Shown in pieces: positions 45,318 through 53,308 of a stretch of 64,000 bases of DNA. The notes beneath the pieces were generated by a model that was given only the letters and a program-made list of their open reading frames with translations, was not told the origin of the DNA and made no database searches. A program made the translations under genes and the position numbers. Position 1 is the first letter of the stretch. Each line of letters starts with the position of its first letter. Location of the stretch: the NCBI GenBank assembly GCA_017535105.1, contig JAFXUI010000004.1, positions 124,001-188,000 on the forward strand, written 5' to 3'. The DNA is from Alphaproteobacteria bacterium. GTDB lineage: Bacteria > Pseudomonadota > Alphaproteobacteria > Rs-D84.

Positions 45318-45794
45318 ATGAGCAAATTTTGGACTTTTATTTTCGCGGAAATCATTTCGTTTATTCCGGGTGCAATCGGTGTGTTTTTTACGCCGCACGG
45401 TGCTTCGAATATATGGTATAACGAATTGTCTAAATCGATGCTGACGCCAGCGGGGTGGGTGTTCAGTGTTGCGTGGACAATTTTGTACATCTTGTTGGGT
45501 ATTGCGCTGTACCTTGTGATTGTCGACAAGGATAACAAGCGGGTTAGCAAATCGAACGCATATTGGTTGTTCTTTGGTCAAATGATATTGAACGCGCTGT
45601 GGTCTTTTGTGTTCTTTGGGTTGCATATGTCGGCGATGGCGTTGTTGGTGCTGATATTCCTTATAGTCGTGTCGATTTATATGGCGCGCACATTTCGCCG
45701 GTTCAGCACCGCGGCATATTATCTGGTATGGCCATACATTATATGGATGTGCTTTGCGACATACTTGAACGCGACAATAATGTTTTTAAACTAA
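45318..45794 (+). CDS. tspO: TspO/MBR family membrane protein
   Basis: Five-helix membrane protein of 158 residues. Family motifs are clear: LTPAGWVFSVAWTILYILLGIALY region, NALWSFVFFG and PYIIWMCFATYLNATI. TspO proteins bind porphyrins and cholesterol-like ligands; in alphaproteobacteria they influence tetrapyrrole-dependent regulation. The usual PPxW is PAGW here. Shine-Dalgarno AAGGGGGG. A monocistronic unit closed by a terminator. Confidence 0.93.
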   Translation: MSKFWTFIFAEIISFIPGAIGVFFTPHGASNIWYNELSKSMLTPAGWVFSVAWTILYILLGIALYLVIVDKDNKRVSKSNAYWLFFGQMILNALWSFVFFGLHMSAMALLVLIFLIVVSIYMARTFRRFSTAAYYLVWPYIIWMCFATYLNATIMFLN

Positions 45795-45798
45795 AATA

Positions 45799-45822
45799 AA
45801 AACCGACATTTTGTCGGTTTTT
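45799..45822. terminator. Bidirectional terminator between tspO and ftsB
   Basis: AACCGACA/TGTCGGTT stem, loop TTT, flanking A/T runs. Confidence 0.85.
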
Positions 45823-46144
45823 ATATTTTCAAGATTCTGAACTTTGGGTCGCCAATGTTCAGGTACTGAAGGCCCAATTCTTCGATATAATCGGGCGAAC
45901 CGTTCCTTAATAAATCAATATGGTGCTGTAATATGTCCAGTTCCTGTTCGCGTTCCGCCAATTCGGCACGTTCGTGATTCAGGTTCCACGCGTTCATCAC
46001 AAATCGCTGAACATTCATATCGCCCAAGAACATACGGATAAACATAAACAGTGCGAATATCGCACAGGCAATACCAATTTTGCCATGCCAACCACCCGTC
46101 CAGGCACGACCAATAAATCCAAAGAAATTTTTGATTTTTTCCAT
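45821..46144 (-). CDS. FtsB/DivIC-like septum formation initiator
   Basis: Bitopic protein of 107 residues: membrane helix (about 23-41), then a coiled coil (LNHERAELAEREQELDILQHHIDLL) and the C-terminal SPDYIEELGLQYLNIGDPKFRIL, the FtsB/DivIC arrangement. It links the early and late divisome with FtsL and FtsQ. The -10 box ends 9 bases before the ATG and no Shine-Dalgarno is seen, so the leader is absent or extremely short. Divergent from dus through a shared -10 core. Confidence 0.85.
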   Translation of the reverse strand: MEKIKNFFGFIGRAWTGGWHGKIGIACAIFALFMFIRMFLGDMNVQRFVMNAWNLNHERAELAEREQELDILQHHIDLLRNGSPDYIEELGLQYLNIGDPKFRILKI

Positions 46145-46183
46145 CTTGCGTGTATTATATCACAAATGTTTAGTAATAATCAA
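46131..46183. promoter_or_regulatory. Bidirectional promoter with overlapping -10 boxes (dus / ftsB)
   Basis: Plus strand: TTGATT (46131-46136), 16 bp, TATTAT (46153-46158), 7 bases to the dus ATG. Minus strand: TTGATT (46178-46183), 18 bp, TATAAT (46154-46159), 9 bases to the ftsB-like ATG. The core GTATTATATCA serves both strands. Confidence 0.65.
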
Positions 46184-47086
46184 ATTTTTGCTGCACCACT
46201 TGCGGGCGTGACGGATCGGCCGTTTCGCCGTATTATTCGCGAATTTTCGCCGGAAAATCCGTTGGTTACAGAAATGATATCGTGTCATTCGCTGGTCGCG
46301 GCACATAAAAATTGTCTACGAAATTTTGACCGGTATGATGACGAAGGGCAGATTGGTGCACAAATTTTCGGTGCAGACGCAACATTGATGGCCGAAGCCG
46401 CAAAGATTTTACAAGATGCTGGGGCAAAATGGATTGATATTAATATGGGCTGTCCAGTGCCAAAGGTTGCGACCCGTGCGAATGCCGGTGCATACCTTAT
46501 GCGGAATCATAAATTGGCGGGCGAAATAATGTCGGCGGTTGTTCGTGCCGTTCAAATTCCAGTATCCATAAAGACGCGTTTGGGGTGGGACGATAAACAT
46601 ATCGATTGGCTAAATCTAATCAATGTGGCTGCGGGGTGCGGGGTACAGTTTGCCGCACTGCACGGACGAACCCGTGCGCAACTTTATTTGGGAAACGCGG
46701 TGTTGCCCGATGTACACGATGCGCCAATTCCAATAATCGCGAATGGCGATATTCGCAACACTTCTGATGTGGCCCATGCGGAAAGTTTGGGTTATGCCGG
46801 TGTGATGATTGGACGCGGACTGTTGGGGCGACCATGGGCGTTGTCTGAGATTGCGGGTGGGGCGGTGCCGGATAATATCGGGCTGGTTGTGCTGAAACAC
46901 CTGGAATATACCATCGAATATTACGGGGCACGATCGGCGGTTATGATGTTTCGCAAACATGCTGCGTGGTACAGCAGTGGTTTGCCCAATTCGTCTGAGT
47001 TTCGCGTGCGGGTAAATTCCATTACAGACGTAAATGACCTGAAACGTGAAATTTGTGAATTTTGGGGTTGCGAATTGAATATGTAG
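46166..47086 (+). CDS. dus: tRNA-dihydrouridine synthase (DusB type)
   Basis: FMN-dependent tRNA-modifying enzyme of 306 residues. TIM-barrel start APLAGVTDRPFRRI, catalytic cysteine in NMGCPVPKV, KTRLGW and HGRTRAQ phosphate/FMN motifs and NGDI...GVMIGRGLLGRPW are present. The ATG at 46166 matches the family N-terminus; upstream in-frame sequence overlaps the divergent gene. No Shine-Dalgarno; the -10 box is 7 bases away, so leaderless. In many alphaproteobacteria dusB is next to ntrBC; here a RodZ-like gene follows. Confidence 0.95.
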   Translation: MFSNNQIFAAPLAGVTDRPFRRIIREFSPENPLVTEMISCHSLVAAHKNCLRNFDRYDDEGQIGAQIFGADATLMAEAAKILQDAGAKWIDINMGCPVPKVATRANAGAYLMRNHKLAGEIMSAVVRAVQIPVSIKTRLGWDDKHIDWLNLINVAAGCGVQFAALHGRTRAQLYLGNAVLPDVHDAPIPIIANGDIRNTSDVAHAESLGYAGVMIGRGLLGRPWALSEIAGGAVPDNIGLVVLKHLEYTIEYYGARSAVMMFRKHAAWYSSGLPNSSEFRVRVNSITDVNDLKREICEFWGCELNM

Positions 47087-47119
47087 ATTCTATGATAATA
47101 GGAAAATCGGGGGTTCAAC

Positions 47120-48010
47120 ATGGACGAAGTTATTACAGATACAAATATCGAAGTCAAACCAAGTACAGAAATGACTGCGGGCGAAATGCTGCGCAATGCG
47201 CGTACAACGGGTCGCCGTAAACGTGAATTACAGACTATTGCCAAACAGTTATGTATTCGTGAAGATTTCTTGCAAGCGCTGGAAGATGGCAATTATACTG
47301 CACTGCCAGAGGTTGTGTATATCTTGGGGTTCGCGCGTAATTATGCGATTGAGTTGGGCTTGGACCCAGATGAAGTTATTACAAAAATAAAGCATGAATT
47401 GGGTTTGGTTCCAGTTGAGGGCGAAGAGCCAGTGTTGGCGGTTAAAAAGCCAGAAAGCGATGCGCCGAAATTCGATTTCAAGAAATTTGTGCCGATGTGT
47501 AAAAACGCCTGGGCATATATTGTTAAACACTGGAAATGGGCGTCTGGGATTGCGGGCGGTGTGTTGTTGCTTATAATTTTGTTGGTCGTTCTGTTCAGTG
47601 GTTCAAGCAGCAAAACAGATGATTTGTCGATTGATGACGCGGAAATTGTTGTGTCCAGCGAACCATCAGAGCCAGCATATACCCAGCCAGTTCGTGAACG
47701 TTTCGGAATTGAAAATCGTGGCAAATCGACAATCATATTACAGGCAAATAAAAACGCGGGCGAGGTTGGCAAATGGATTCAAATCGAAGATGCGCGTGGT
47801 AAAATTGTCTTTACCAAGATAATGGCACCGGGTGACATATTCTATATGCCAGTGGGCAATGGTTATCGTGGCACTTTTGGTGATGTGTCGTGCTTTGATT
47901 TCTGGGTAGATGGAAAATTGGCACCAGCAATAAAGGCAAGCCGCAATTCCAAAATCGCAATAACTGCGGAAAACCTTATGAAACCAGTTGCGGCTAATAA
48001 CAAACAATAA
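47120..48010 (+). CDS. RodZ-like helix-turn-helix membrane protein
   Basis: Bitopic protein of 296 residues. An N-terminal HTH_25/Xre-like domain (about 19-85, GEMLRNARTTGRRKRELQTIAKQLCIREDFLQALEDG) is followed by a cytoplasmic linker, one membrane helix (about 137-158) and a periplasmic domain (DUF4115-like, GKWIQIEDARGKIVFTKIM). This is the architecture of RodZ, which couples MreB to the wall-elongation machinery. Whether mreB is elsewhere cannot be seen. Shine-Dalgarno CGGGGG. Confidence 0.85.
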   Translation: MDEVITDTNIEVKPSTEMTAGEMLRNARTTGRRKRELQTIAKQLCIREDFLQALEDGNYTALPEVVYILGFARNYAIELGLDPDEVITKIKHELGLVPVEGEEPVLAVKKPESDAPKFDFKKFVPMCKNAWAYIVKHWKWASGIAGGVLLLIILLVVLFSGSSSKTDDLSIDDAEIVVSSEPSEPAYTQPVRERFGIENRGKSTIILQANKNAGEVGKWIQIEDARGKIVFTKIMAPGDIFYMPVGNGYRGTFGDVSCFDFWVDGKLAPAIKASRNSKIAITAENLMKPVAANNKQ

Positions 48011-48012
48011 AA

Positions 48013-48033
48013 CAACCGCCACCATGGCGGTTG
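48013..48033 (+). terminator. Hairpin after the RodZ-like gene
   Basis: CAACCGCC/GGCGGTTG stem, loop ACCAT, but only a weak T-run. Confidence 0.5.
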
Positions 48034-48058
48034 AAATTTCAAACATCTGATTTATATT
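48031..48058 (+). promoter_or_regulatory. Promoter of uvrA (predicts leaderless mRNA)
   Basis: TTGAAA (48031-48036), 16 bp, TATATT (48053-48058), 7 bases to the ATG. No obvious SOS box. Confidence 0.6.
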
Positions 48059-48065
48059 ACGTACT

Positions 48066-50924
48066 ATGAGTGGCGTTATAAAAATTCGCGGTGCACGCGA
48101 AAATAATCTTAAAAATATCGATTTAGACATACCAAAAAATAAATTGGTGGTCTTTACTGGCGTGTCTGGGTCGGGTAAATCGTCACTGGCATTTAATACC
48201 ATTTATGCCGAAGGCCAACGCCGCTATGTTGAAAGTTTATCATCATACGCCCGTCAATTCTTGGATATGCAGAAAAAGCCCGATGTTGATACTATCGAAG
48301 GTTTGTCACCTGCAATTTCAATTGAACAAAAGACCACGTCAAAAAATCCGCGTTCAACAGTTGGTACCGTAACCGAAATTTATGATTACTTACGTTTGCT
48401 GTGGGCGCGTGTCGGTGTGCCATATTCGCCGGTGACTGGGTTGCCGATTAAATCCCAGACAATTGCGGAAATGGTTGATTGGACGATGAAAATTCCGGCA
48501 ACAACAAAGATTTATGTTATGGCACCGTTGGTTCGCGACCGCAAGGGCGAATACAGAAAAGAAATAGCGTTTTTGATAAAGCAGGGCTATGTTCGTGCGA
48601 TTGTTGATGGGGAATTGTTTGATTTGGCTTCGGTGCCCCCGTTGGATAAAAACAAAAAGCACAATATATTTGTGATTGTTGACCGTTTGGCTATGCCGGC
48701 GGCAGATGCGTCTGAATCAGATGTCGAAGAATTCCGTTCGCGCCTGTATGCATCATTTGAGGGTTCGTTGCGATTGGTTCCGGGGTCGGTATTGGTTCGC
48801 CGTTTGGATACCAATGAAGATACGTTATATTCGCAAAACTATGCTTGCCCCGTCAGTGGTTTTACCGTTCCGAAAATCGAACCTCGTTTGTTTTCTTTTA
48901 ATGCGCCAATGGGCGCGTGCCAGGCGTGTGATGGTTTGGGTGTACAACTGGACTTTTCGCCCGACTTGGTTGTTCCCGACCCGTCAAAGTCCATATTGGG
49001 TGGCGCGATTGCGCCTTGGTCGCGTGGCGGAATGTTGACCCAGTATGATCATTTATTGGACGCAATACATAAAAAATTCAAGATTCCATTATCAAAACCG
49101 TGGCACACACTGACCGCTGAACAGAAAAATATTATTTTGTATGGCAGTGGTGACGAGCCGATAAAAATAAACTGGAACGGTTTTGTATATGAAAAACCAT
49201 ACGAAGGTGTAATACCAAACCTTGAACGCCGTTGGCGTGAATCTGAATCAGATATGATGCGCGCAGAAATCGCGAAATATCAGTCTGAAAAACCATGCCC
49301 CATGTGCCATGGTAAACGTCTTAATATCCAGGCGTTGTGTATAAAAATAAACGGTGCAGACATTATTGATGTCTGTGATATGGCGGTTGATGATTCTTTA
49401 AAGTGGTTCACCGATTTGCCGAATCATTTAACCCAAAAAGAAAACGATATTGCGCGTGTGATATTGCGTGAAATTACAAGCCGCTTACATTTCTTACAAA
49501 ACGTTGGTTTGGGCTATTTAACATTGTCGCGTATGGCGGGGACGTTGTCGGGCGGTGAATCACAACGAATTCGCCTTGCTTCGCAAATCGGCAGTGGTTT
49601 GTCGGGTGTTCTGTACGTGTTGGACGAACCGTCAATTGGTTTGCACCAAAGTGATAATGACAAATTGCTGGAAACGTTAAAAATGCTGCGGGACAAGGAT
49701 AACACAGTCATCGTTGTTGAACATGACGAAGATGCGATGCGTGCAGCGGACTATTTGGTCGATATTGGACGTGGCGCGGGTATAAATGGTGGAAACGTTG
49801 TTGTCGCGGGCACGCCAGACGCGGTTATTAAATGTAAAGATTCTTTGACCGGGCAATACCTTGCGGGCAAGCGCAAGATAGATGTTCCGAAAAAACGGCG
49901 CGCGGGCAACGGCAATTCAATCACGATTACTGGGGCGCGGGCGAACAACCTTAAAAACATAGATGTCGAGTTTCCGTTGGGTAAATTTATCGCGCTGACG
50001 GGTGTTTCGGGATCGGGCAAATCAACATTGTTGTTGGATACGTTATATCCTGCATTGATGCGCGCGCTGTATAATTCCAAGATTGAAACGGGCGCACACG
50101 ACACTGTGCGTGGTATGGAAAATGTGGATAAAGTGGTCGATATTGACCAATCGCCAATCGGGCGTACCCCACGCAGTAACCCGGCAACATATACGGGTGT
50201 GTTTTCCGATATCCGCGATTTTTTTGCAGAATTGCCAGAGGCCAAAGCACGTGGCTATACACCGGGTCGTTTCTCGTTTAATGTAAAGGGTGGACGTTGC
50301 GAAGCGTGCCAGGGTGATGGCCAGATAAAGATTGAAATGAACTTTTTGGCGGACGTGTATGTTGAATGCGATAAATGCCACGGAACGCGCTATAACGAAG
50401 AAACTTTGGCGGTAAAGTACAAGGGCAAATCGATTGCCGATGTTTTAAATATGACGGTGGAAGAGGCATACCGCTATTTCATCAACGTGCCAAAGATTAA
50501 ACGTAAATTGGAACTGCTACGCCGGGTCGGTATGGACTATATCAAACTGGGCCAAAGTTCACTTGATTTGTCGGGTGGCGAAGCACAACGTATAAAACTG
50601 TCACGCGAATTGTCGGCGCACAGCACCGGTCAGACAATTTACATTTTGGACGAACCGACAACGGGTCTTCATTTCGAAGATATTAAATTGTTATTGTCGG
50701 TATTACACGAATTAGTGGACGCGGGCAATACTGTAATTGTCATTGAACACAACTTGGAAGTTATTAAAACGGCCGATTGGGTAATTGATTTGGGACCGGG
50801 TGGTGGTATCAATGGCGGACGTGTGGTGGCGACGGGTACACCGGAACAGGTTGCCGCGGTTTCAGATTCACTTACTGGACAATATTTAAAGAAGTATCTG
50901 GACAAACCGCGTTCTGTAAAATAA
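48066..50924 (+). CDS. uvrA: UvrABC excinuclease subunit A
   Basis: DNA-damage-sensing ATPase of 952 residues with two ABC domains. First Walker [13 protein letters not shown] (about residue 32), first signature [12 protein letters not shown]; second Walker [13 protein letters not shown] (about 649), second signature [12 protein letters not shown]; both Walker B regions ([20 protein letters not shown]). Zinc-binding cysteines are in CQACDGLG (about 285), CPMCHGKRL and CEACQGDGQ...CDKCHGTR. Complete and ordinary. The start lacks a Shine-Dalgarno and sits 7 bases after the -10 box. Confidence 0.98.
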   Translation: MSGVIKIRGARENNLKNIDLDIPKNKLVVFTGVSGSGKSSLAFNTIYAEGQRRYVESLSSYARQFLDMQKKPDVDTIEGLSPAISIEQKTTSKNPRSTVGTVTEIYDYLRLLWARVGVPYSPVTGLPIKSQTIAEMVDWTMKIPATTKIYVMAPLVRDRKGEYRKEIAFLIKQGYVRAIVDGELFDLASVPPLDKNKKHNIFVIVDRLAMPAADASESDVEEFRSRLYASFEGSLRLVPGSVLVRRLDTNEDTLYSQNYACPVSGFTVPKIEPRLFSFNAPMGACQACDGLGVQLDFSPDLVVPDPSKSILGGAIAPWSRGGMLTQYDHLLDAIHKKFKIPLSKPWHTLTAEQKNIILYGSGDEPIKINWNGFVYEKPYEGVIPNLERRWRESESDMMRAEIAKYQSEKPCPMCHGKRLNIQALCIKINGADIIDVCDMAVDDSLKWFTDLPNHLTQKENDIARVILREITSRLHFLQNVGLGYLTLSRMAGTLSGGESQRIRLASQIGSGLSGVLYVLDEPSIGLHQSDNDKLLETLKMLRDKDNTVIVVEHDEDAMRAADYLVDIGRGAGINGGNVVVAGTPDAVIKCKDSLTGQYLAGKRKIDVPKKRRAGNGNSITITGARANNLKNIDVEFPLGKFIALTGVSGSGKSTLLLDTLYPALMRALYNSKIETGAHDTVRGMENVDKVVDIDQSPIGRTPRSNPATYTGVFSDIRDFFAELPEAKARGYTPGRFSFNVKGGRCEACQGDGQIKIEMNFLADVYVECDKCHGTRYNEETLAVKYKGKSIADVLNMTVEEAYRYFINVPKIKRKLELLRRVGMDYIKLGQSSLDLSGGEAQRIKLSRELSAHSTGQTIYILDEPTTGLHFEDIKLLLSVLHELVDAGNTVIVIEHNLEVIKTADWVIDLGPGGGINGGRVVATGTPEQVAAVSDSLTGQYLKKYLDKPRSVK

Positions 50925-50951
50925 GATTATAAGAAATAAAAGGAGTAATAA

Positions 50952-51467
50952 ATGTTTGGTTTCGGAAAAAAGAAAACAGTAAAAGCGCCAGTCGATGAAA
51001 ACACGACTTCGGTTGAAAGTGGGGCACAAGAACCAAAAATGCCATCGGGCATGAAAGAAACTGCCCAGCGCATGATGTCGGGTGAATTTGACTTGAATGA
51101 TATGTTGGCGCAATTGAAACAGATTAAAAAGATGAGCAATTTTAGTGGTCTGTTGAAAATGGTGCCGGGTATGTCGGGTGCGGTGAACGCTATGAAGGAA
51201 AAAATCAAAGACGGCAGTGTTGATGCCCAAATTAAAATATTGGAGGCCATGACCGTCGCCGAACGTGCCGACCCAGAAAAGATTTTTGCCAATGCCAAGG
51301 CACGTATTGCGGAAACGGCGGGTTGTACAGTACGCGAAGTTGAACATATTATTAAGCAATACACTAAAATGAAACAGCAAATGGCGATGATTCAACGTAT
51401 GGGCGGAATGGAGGCCGTAATGCAACGTATGCAGGCAGCAGGCACAATGCCGGGGGGAATGAAATAA
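50952..51467 (+). CDS. Free-standing SRP54/Ffh M-domain-like protein
   Basis: Protein of 171 residues that aligns by eye with only the C-terminal M domain of Ffh: FDLNDMLAQLKQIKKM, SGLLKMVPGM, ILEAMTVAERADPEKIF, VREVEHIIKQYTKM and a Met/Gly-rich tail. The N and GTPase domains are entirely absent. In Ffh the segment GSRKRRIA-GSG binds 4.5S RNA; here it is FANAKARIAETAGC, so most RNA-contacting Arg/Lys are lost while the Met-rich signal-peptide groove is kept. It may be an independent chaperone for hydrophobic segments or a regulator of SRP. Strong Shine-Dalgarno AAGGAG, 27 bases after uvrA. Confidence 0.72.
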   Translation: MFGFGKKKTVKAPVDENTTSVESGAQEPKMPSGMKETAQRMMSGEFDLNDMLAQLKQIKKMSNFSGLLKMVPGMSGAVNAMKEKIKDGSVDAQIKILEAMTVAERADPEKIFANAKARIAETAGCTVREVEHIIKQYTKMKQQMAMIQRMGGMEAVMQRMQAAGTMPGGMK

Positions 51468-51498
51468 AATGGGAACAGATGCGTAAAGGTATATTCAG

Positions 51499-51795
51499 AT
51501 GGCAGTTATCAAAGAGTTTATAGACAATATTTTCAATAATCCGCCCATAGACGTGTGTTTGCCACGTGCGTTCACGGTGTTTTATCGTGATGTCGGCAAG
51601 CGGGTTGAGGCATATATGGTCGAAGTCACATATAAAAACGACAAACACAAAGAGTTCACTTTTCCGGTGGATAACGACCATTGGAAATTGGTGTCAAAAG
51701 ATCGTGCATATAAACGTGCGATGGCCTTTTATCGTCGCCAGCGTGCGAAAGTTCGGGCATATAACAGATTGCATCGCAATGAAAATAGTAAATAA
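51499..51795 (+). CDS. Small basic protein, tandem paralogue 1
   Basis: A 98-residue cytoplasmic protein, beta-rich first half (VFYRDVGKRVEAYMVEVTYKN region) and Arg/Lys-rich helical end (RAMAFYRRQRAKVRAYNRLH), so nucleic-acid binding is plausible. It is clearly homologous to 51829-52110 over its whole length. Shine-Dalgarno AAAGG. Its last codons overlap the start of a 14-codon fossil of the rlmE N-terminus. No named family. Confidence 0.75.
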   Translation: MAVIKEFIDNIFNNPPIDVCLPRAFTVFYRDVGKRVEAYMVEVTYKNDKHKEFTFPVDNDHWKLVSKDRAYKRAMAFYRRQRAKVRAYNRLHRNENSK

Positions 51796-51823
51796 GAGAA
51801 TCTCATACAATATAAAGGTATAA
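51779..51823 (+). pseudogene. Fossil of the rlmE 5' end left by a tandem duplication
   Basis: An out-of-frame ATG inside the end of the preceding gene opens a 14-codon frame reading MKIVNKRISYNIKV, matching the first residues of rlmE (MKILNKKIAQHK) at 52094. The surrounding DNA (CGCAATGAAAATAGTAAATAAG versus the same with one C) is nearly identical, showing that the duplicated block held the small gene plus the start of rlmE. Confidence 0.75.
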
Positions 51824-51828
51824 ATAAA

Positions 51829-52110
51829 ATGGCAAATCTTTTCACAGCAGTTATAAAAAACACTTTTACACCAACACCAGTGAGCGTAACTTTTCCAAGT
51901 AGATTTAAGGTTGAAGACAATGATAACGGTGAACAAGTTGAGGCGTATCAGATACTTGTAACATATAAGAACGGAAGAGTTAAAGGGTTCTCGTTTCCTG
52001 TAAATGACAACAAATCCATTGCATACATGCACGCAATGAAATTTTATCTGCGTCAAAAAGAACGGATTAGTGCTTATTACACATTACACGGCAATGAAAA
52101 TACTAAATAA
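51829..52110 (+). CDS. Small basic protein, tandem paralogue 2
   Basis: A 93-residue protein homologous to 51499-51795: shared VEAYxxxVTYKN, FxFPVxDN, AMxFYxRQ and HxNENxK blocks. Shine-Dalgarno AAAGG before ATG. It overlaps rlmE by 17 bases, so its translation probably feeds into rlmE. The pairing with rlmE looks ancestral, because the fossil shows the first copy once had the same overlap. Confidence 0.75.
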   Translation: MANLFTAVIKNTFTPTPVSVTFPSRFKVEDNDNGEQVEAYQILVTYKNGRVKGFSFPVNDNKSIAYMHAMKFYLRQKERISAYYTLHGNENTK

Positions 52111-52753
52111 GAAAATTGCACAGCATAAATCTTCGGTTGCGTGGCTTCAACGCCAGGCATCTGATCCATATGTTGCGCGCGCGCACCGTGACGGTTATCG
52201 GGCGCGGGCGGCATATAAACTGATTGAAATGAACGAAAAATTTCATTTCTTGAAAAATGGCCAGGTTGTTGTCGATTTGGGTGCTGCGCCGGGTTCGTGG
52301 TCCCAGTATGTCGCGCGTGAATATCCGAAAACAAAAGTCTTTGCGATGGACTTGCTGGAAATAAAACCAATTCCAAACGTCACGTTTTACCAGGGCGATT
52401 TTACCACAGATGAAGCATTACAATGGTTGGAATCAGAGTTGGGTTTATCGTCTGATGAAATCGGTAATGGTACGGCGGACGTTGTTATGTCGGATATGGC
52501 GCCAAATACTGTTGGTCATAAAAAGACCGATCATTTACGTCAAATGGTATTGTTGGAATATGCGCTGGACTTTGCGTTGCACGCGTTACGGCCGGGTGGG
52601 GTGTTTGTTGCCAAATCGTTCACCGGCGGTTCAACGGGCGATTTGATACGGCAAATGAAAAATAACTTTGATTCGGTTCAGCAGGTAAAACCCCCCGCAT
52701 CGCGCAAAGACAGCGTGGAAATGTTCATTGTGGCAACGGGTTTTCATAAATAA
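52094..52753 (+). CDS. rlmE: 23S rRNA 2'-O-ribose U2552 methyltransferase
   Basis: SAM-dependent enzyme of 219 residues (FtsJ/RrmJ family) acting on the ribosomal A-loop. The K-D-K-E tetrad is visible: RARAAYKL, SDMAPNTVG, VAKSFTGG and VEMFIVATGF; the SAM motif is VVDLGAAPGSWSQ. I chose the ATG at 52094, which overlaps the preceding gene and follows no strong Shine-Dalgarno, so coupling is likely. Closed by a terminator. Confidence 0.95.
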   Translation: MKILNKKIAQHKSSVAWLQRQASDPYVARAHRDGYRARAAYKLIEMNEKFHFLKNGQVVVDLGAAPGSWSQYVAREYPKTKVFAMDLLEIKPIPNVTFYQGDFTTDEALQWLESELGLSSDEIGNGTADVVMSDMAPNTVGHKKTDHLRQMVLLEYALDFALHALRPGGVFVAKSFTGGSTGDLIRQMKNNFDSVQQVKPPASRKDSVEMFIVATGFHK

Positions 52754-52754
52754 T

Positions 52755-52782
52755 AAAAGCGGCGAATATGCCGCTTTTTTTA
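52755..52782. terminator. Terminator after rlmE
   Basis: AAAGCGGC/GCCGCTTT stem with six-base loop and T-run; also serves the convergent gene. Confidence 0.85.
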
Positions 52783-53067
52783 TTTTACCTTATCAAATCT
52801 TGCCTGCATTGCGTGGGTCCACGCGTTGCATGTTTCCAGAAACCGTTTGGTTTCTTCTATTTCGTTTTTGTACCCATTTATATTATCCTGGCAACGTGTG
52901 ATTTTGCGTTGTTTTTCAATGATTGATATATTGTCATCGGCCTGGATACGCTGGATTTGCGTATTCATCCTGTCAATATAGTCAAAACATTGCTCAACCA
53001 ATTTATAGTGTTTGTCGTAGTTGCCAGCAATGGTTGGGAATAAGTTTACTTTTTTGACATCATCCAT
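52780..53067 (-). CDS. Small coiled-coil protein of unknown function
   Basis: A 95-residue charged protein, almost entirely helical with heptad-like spacing (YDKHYKLVEQCFDYIDRM, IEKQRKITRCQDNINGYKNEIEETKRFLETC). No signal or membrane helix. The ATG at 53067 follows a GGGGGGCGAG stretch; a longer in-frame start is less likely. Own promoter. Not recognised. Confidence 0.65.
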   Translation of the reverse strand: MDDVKKVNLFPTIAGNYDKHYKLVEQCFDYIDRMNTQIQRIQADDNISIIEKQRKITRCQDNINGYKNEIEETKRFLETCNAWTHAMQARFDKVK

Positions 53068-53122
53068 GGCTCGCCCCCCGGGTTTGTGGTTAAAAGTCCG
53101 TGTCTTTGTCTTACACACTTAA

Positions 53123-53150
53123 ATTGTAACACATATCCCCATTTTGTCAA
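53123..53150 (-). promoter_or_regulatory. Promoter of the coiled-coil protein gene
   Basis: TTGACA (53145-53150), 16 bp, TACAAT (53123-53128). Confidence 0.65.
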
Positions 53151-53201
53151 GCAAGTAATATAAAGTGCACAAAGTGTAAAATAAAACAAGTGTTTTTATG
53201 A

Positions 53202-53231
53202 TTGACAATGTTGTGTGTGTTTTACTAGAAT
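53202..53231 (+). promoter_or_regulatory. Promoter of the second cysteine-rich protein gene
   Basis: TTGACA (53202-53207), 18 bp, TAGAAT (53226-53231). Confidence 0.55.
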
Positions 53232-53308
53232 AAAGCAAAGGAAATAATAAGTTTTGGCCGTTGTTTGTATTGTACAAATGGCGGAAATCTGGGGGAAAGG
53301 GGAATAAA

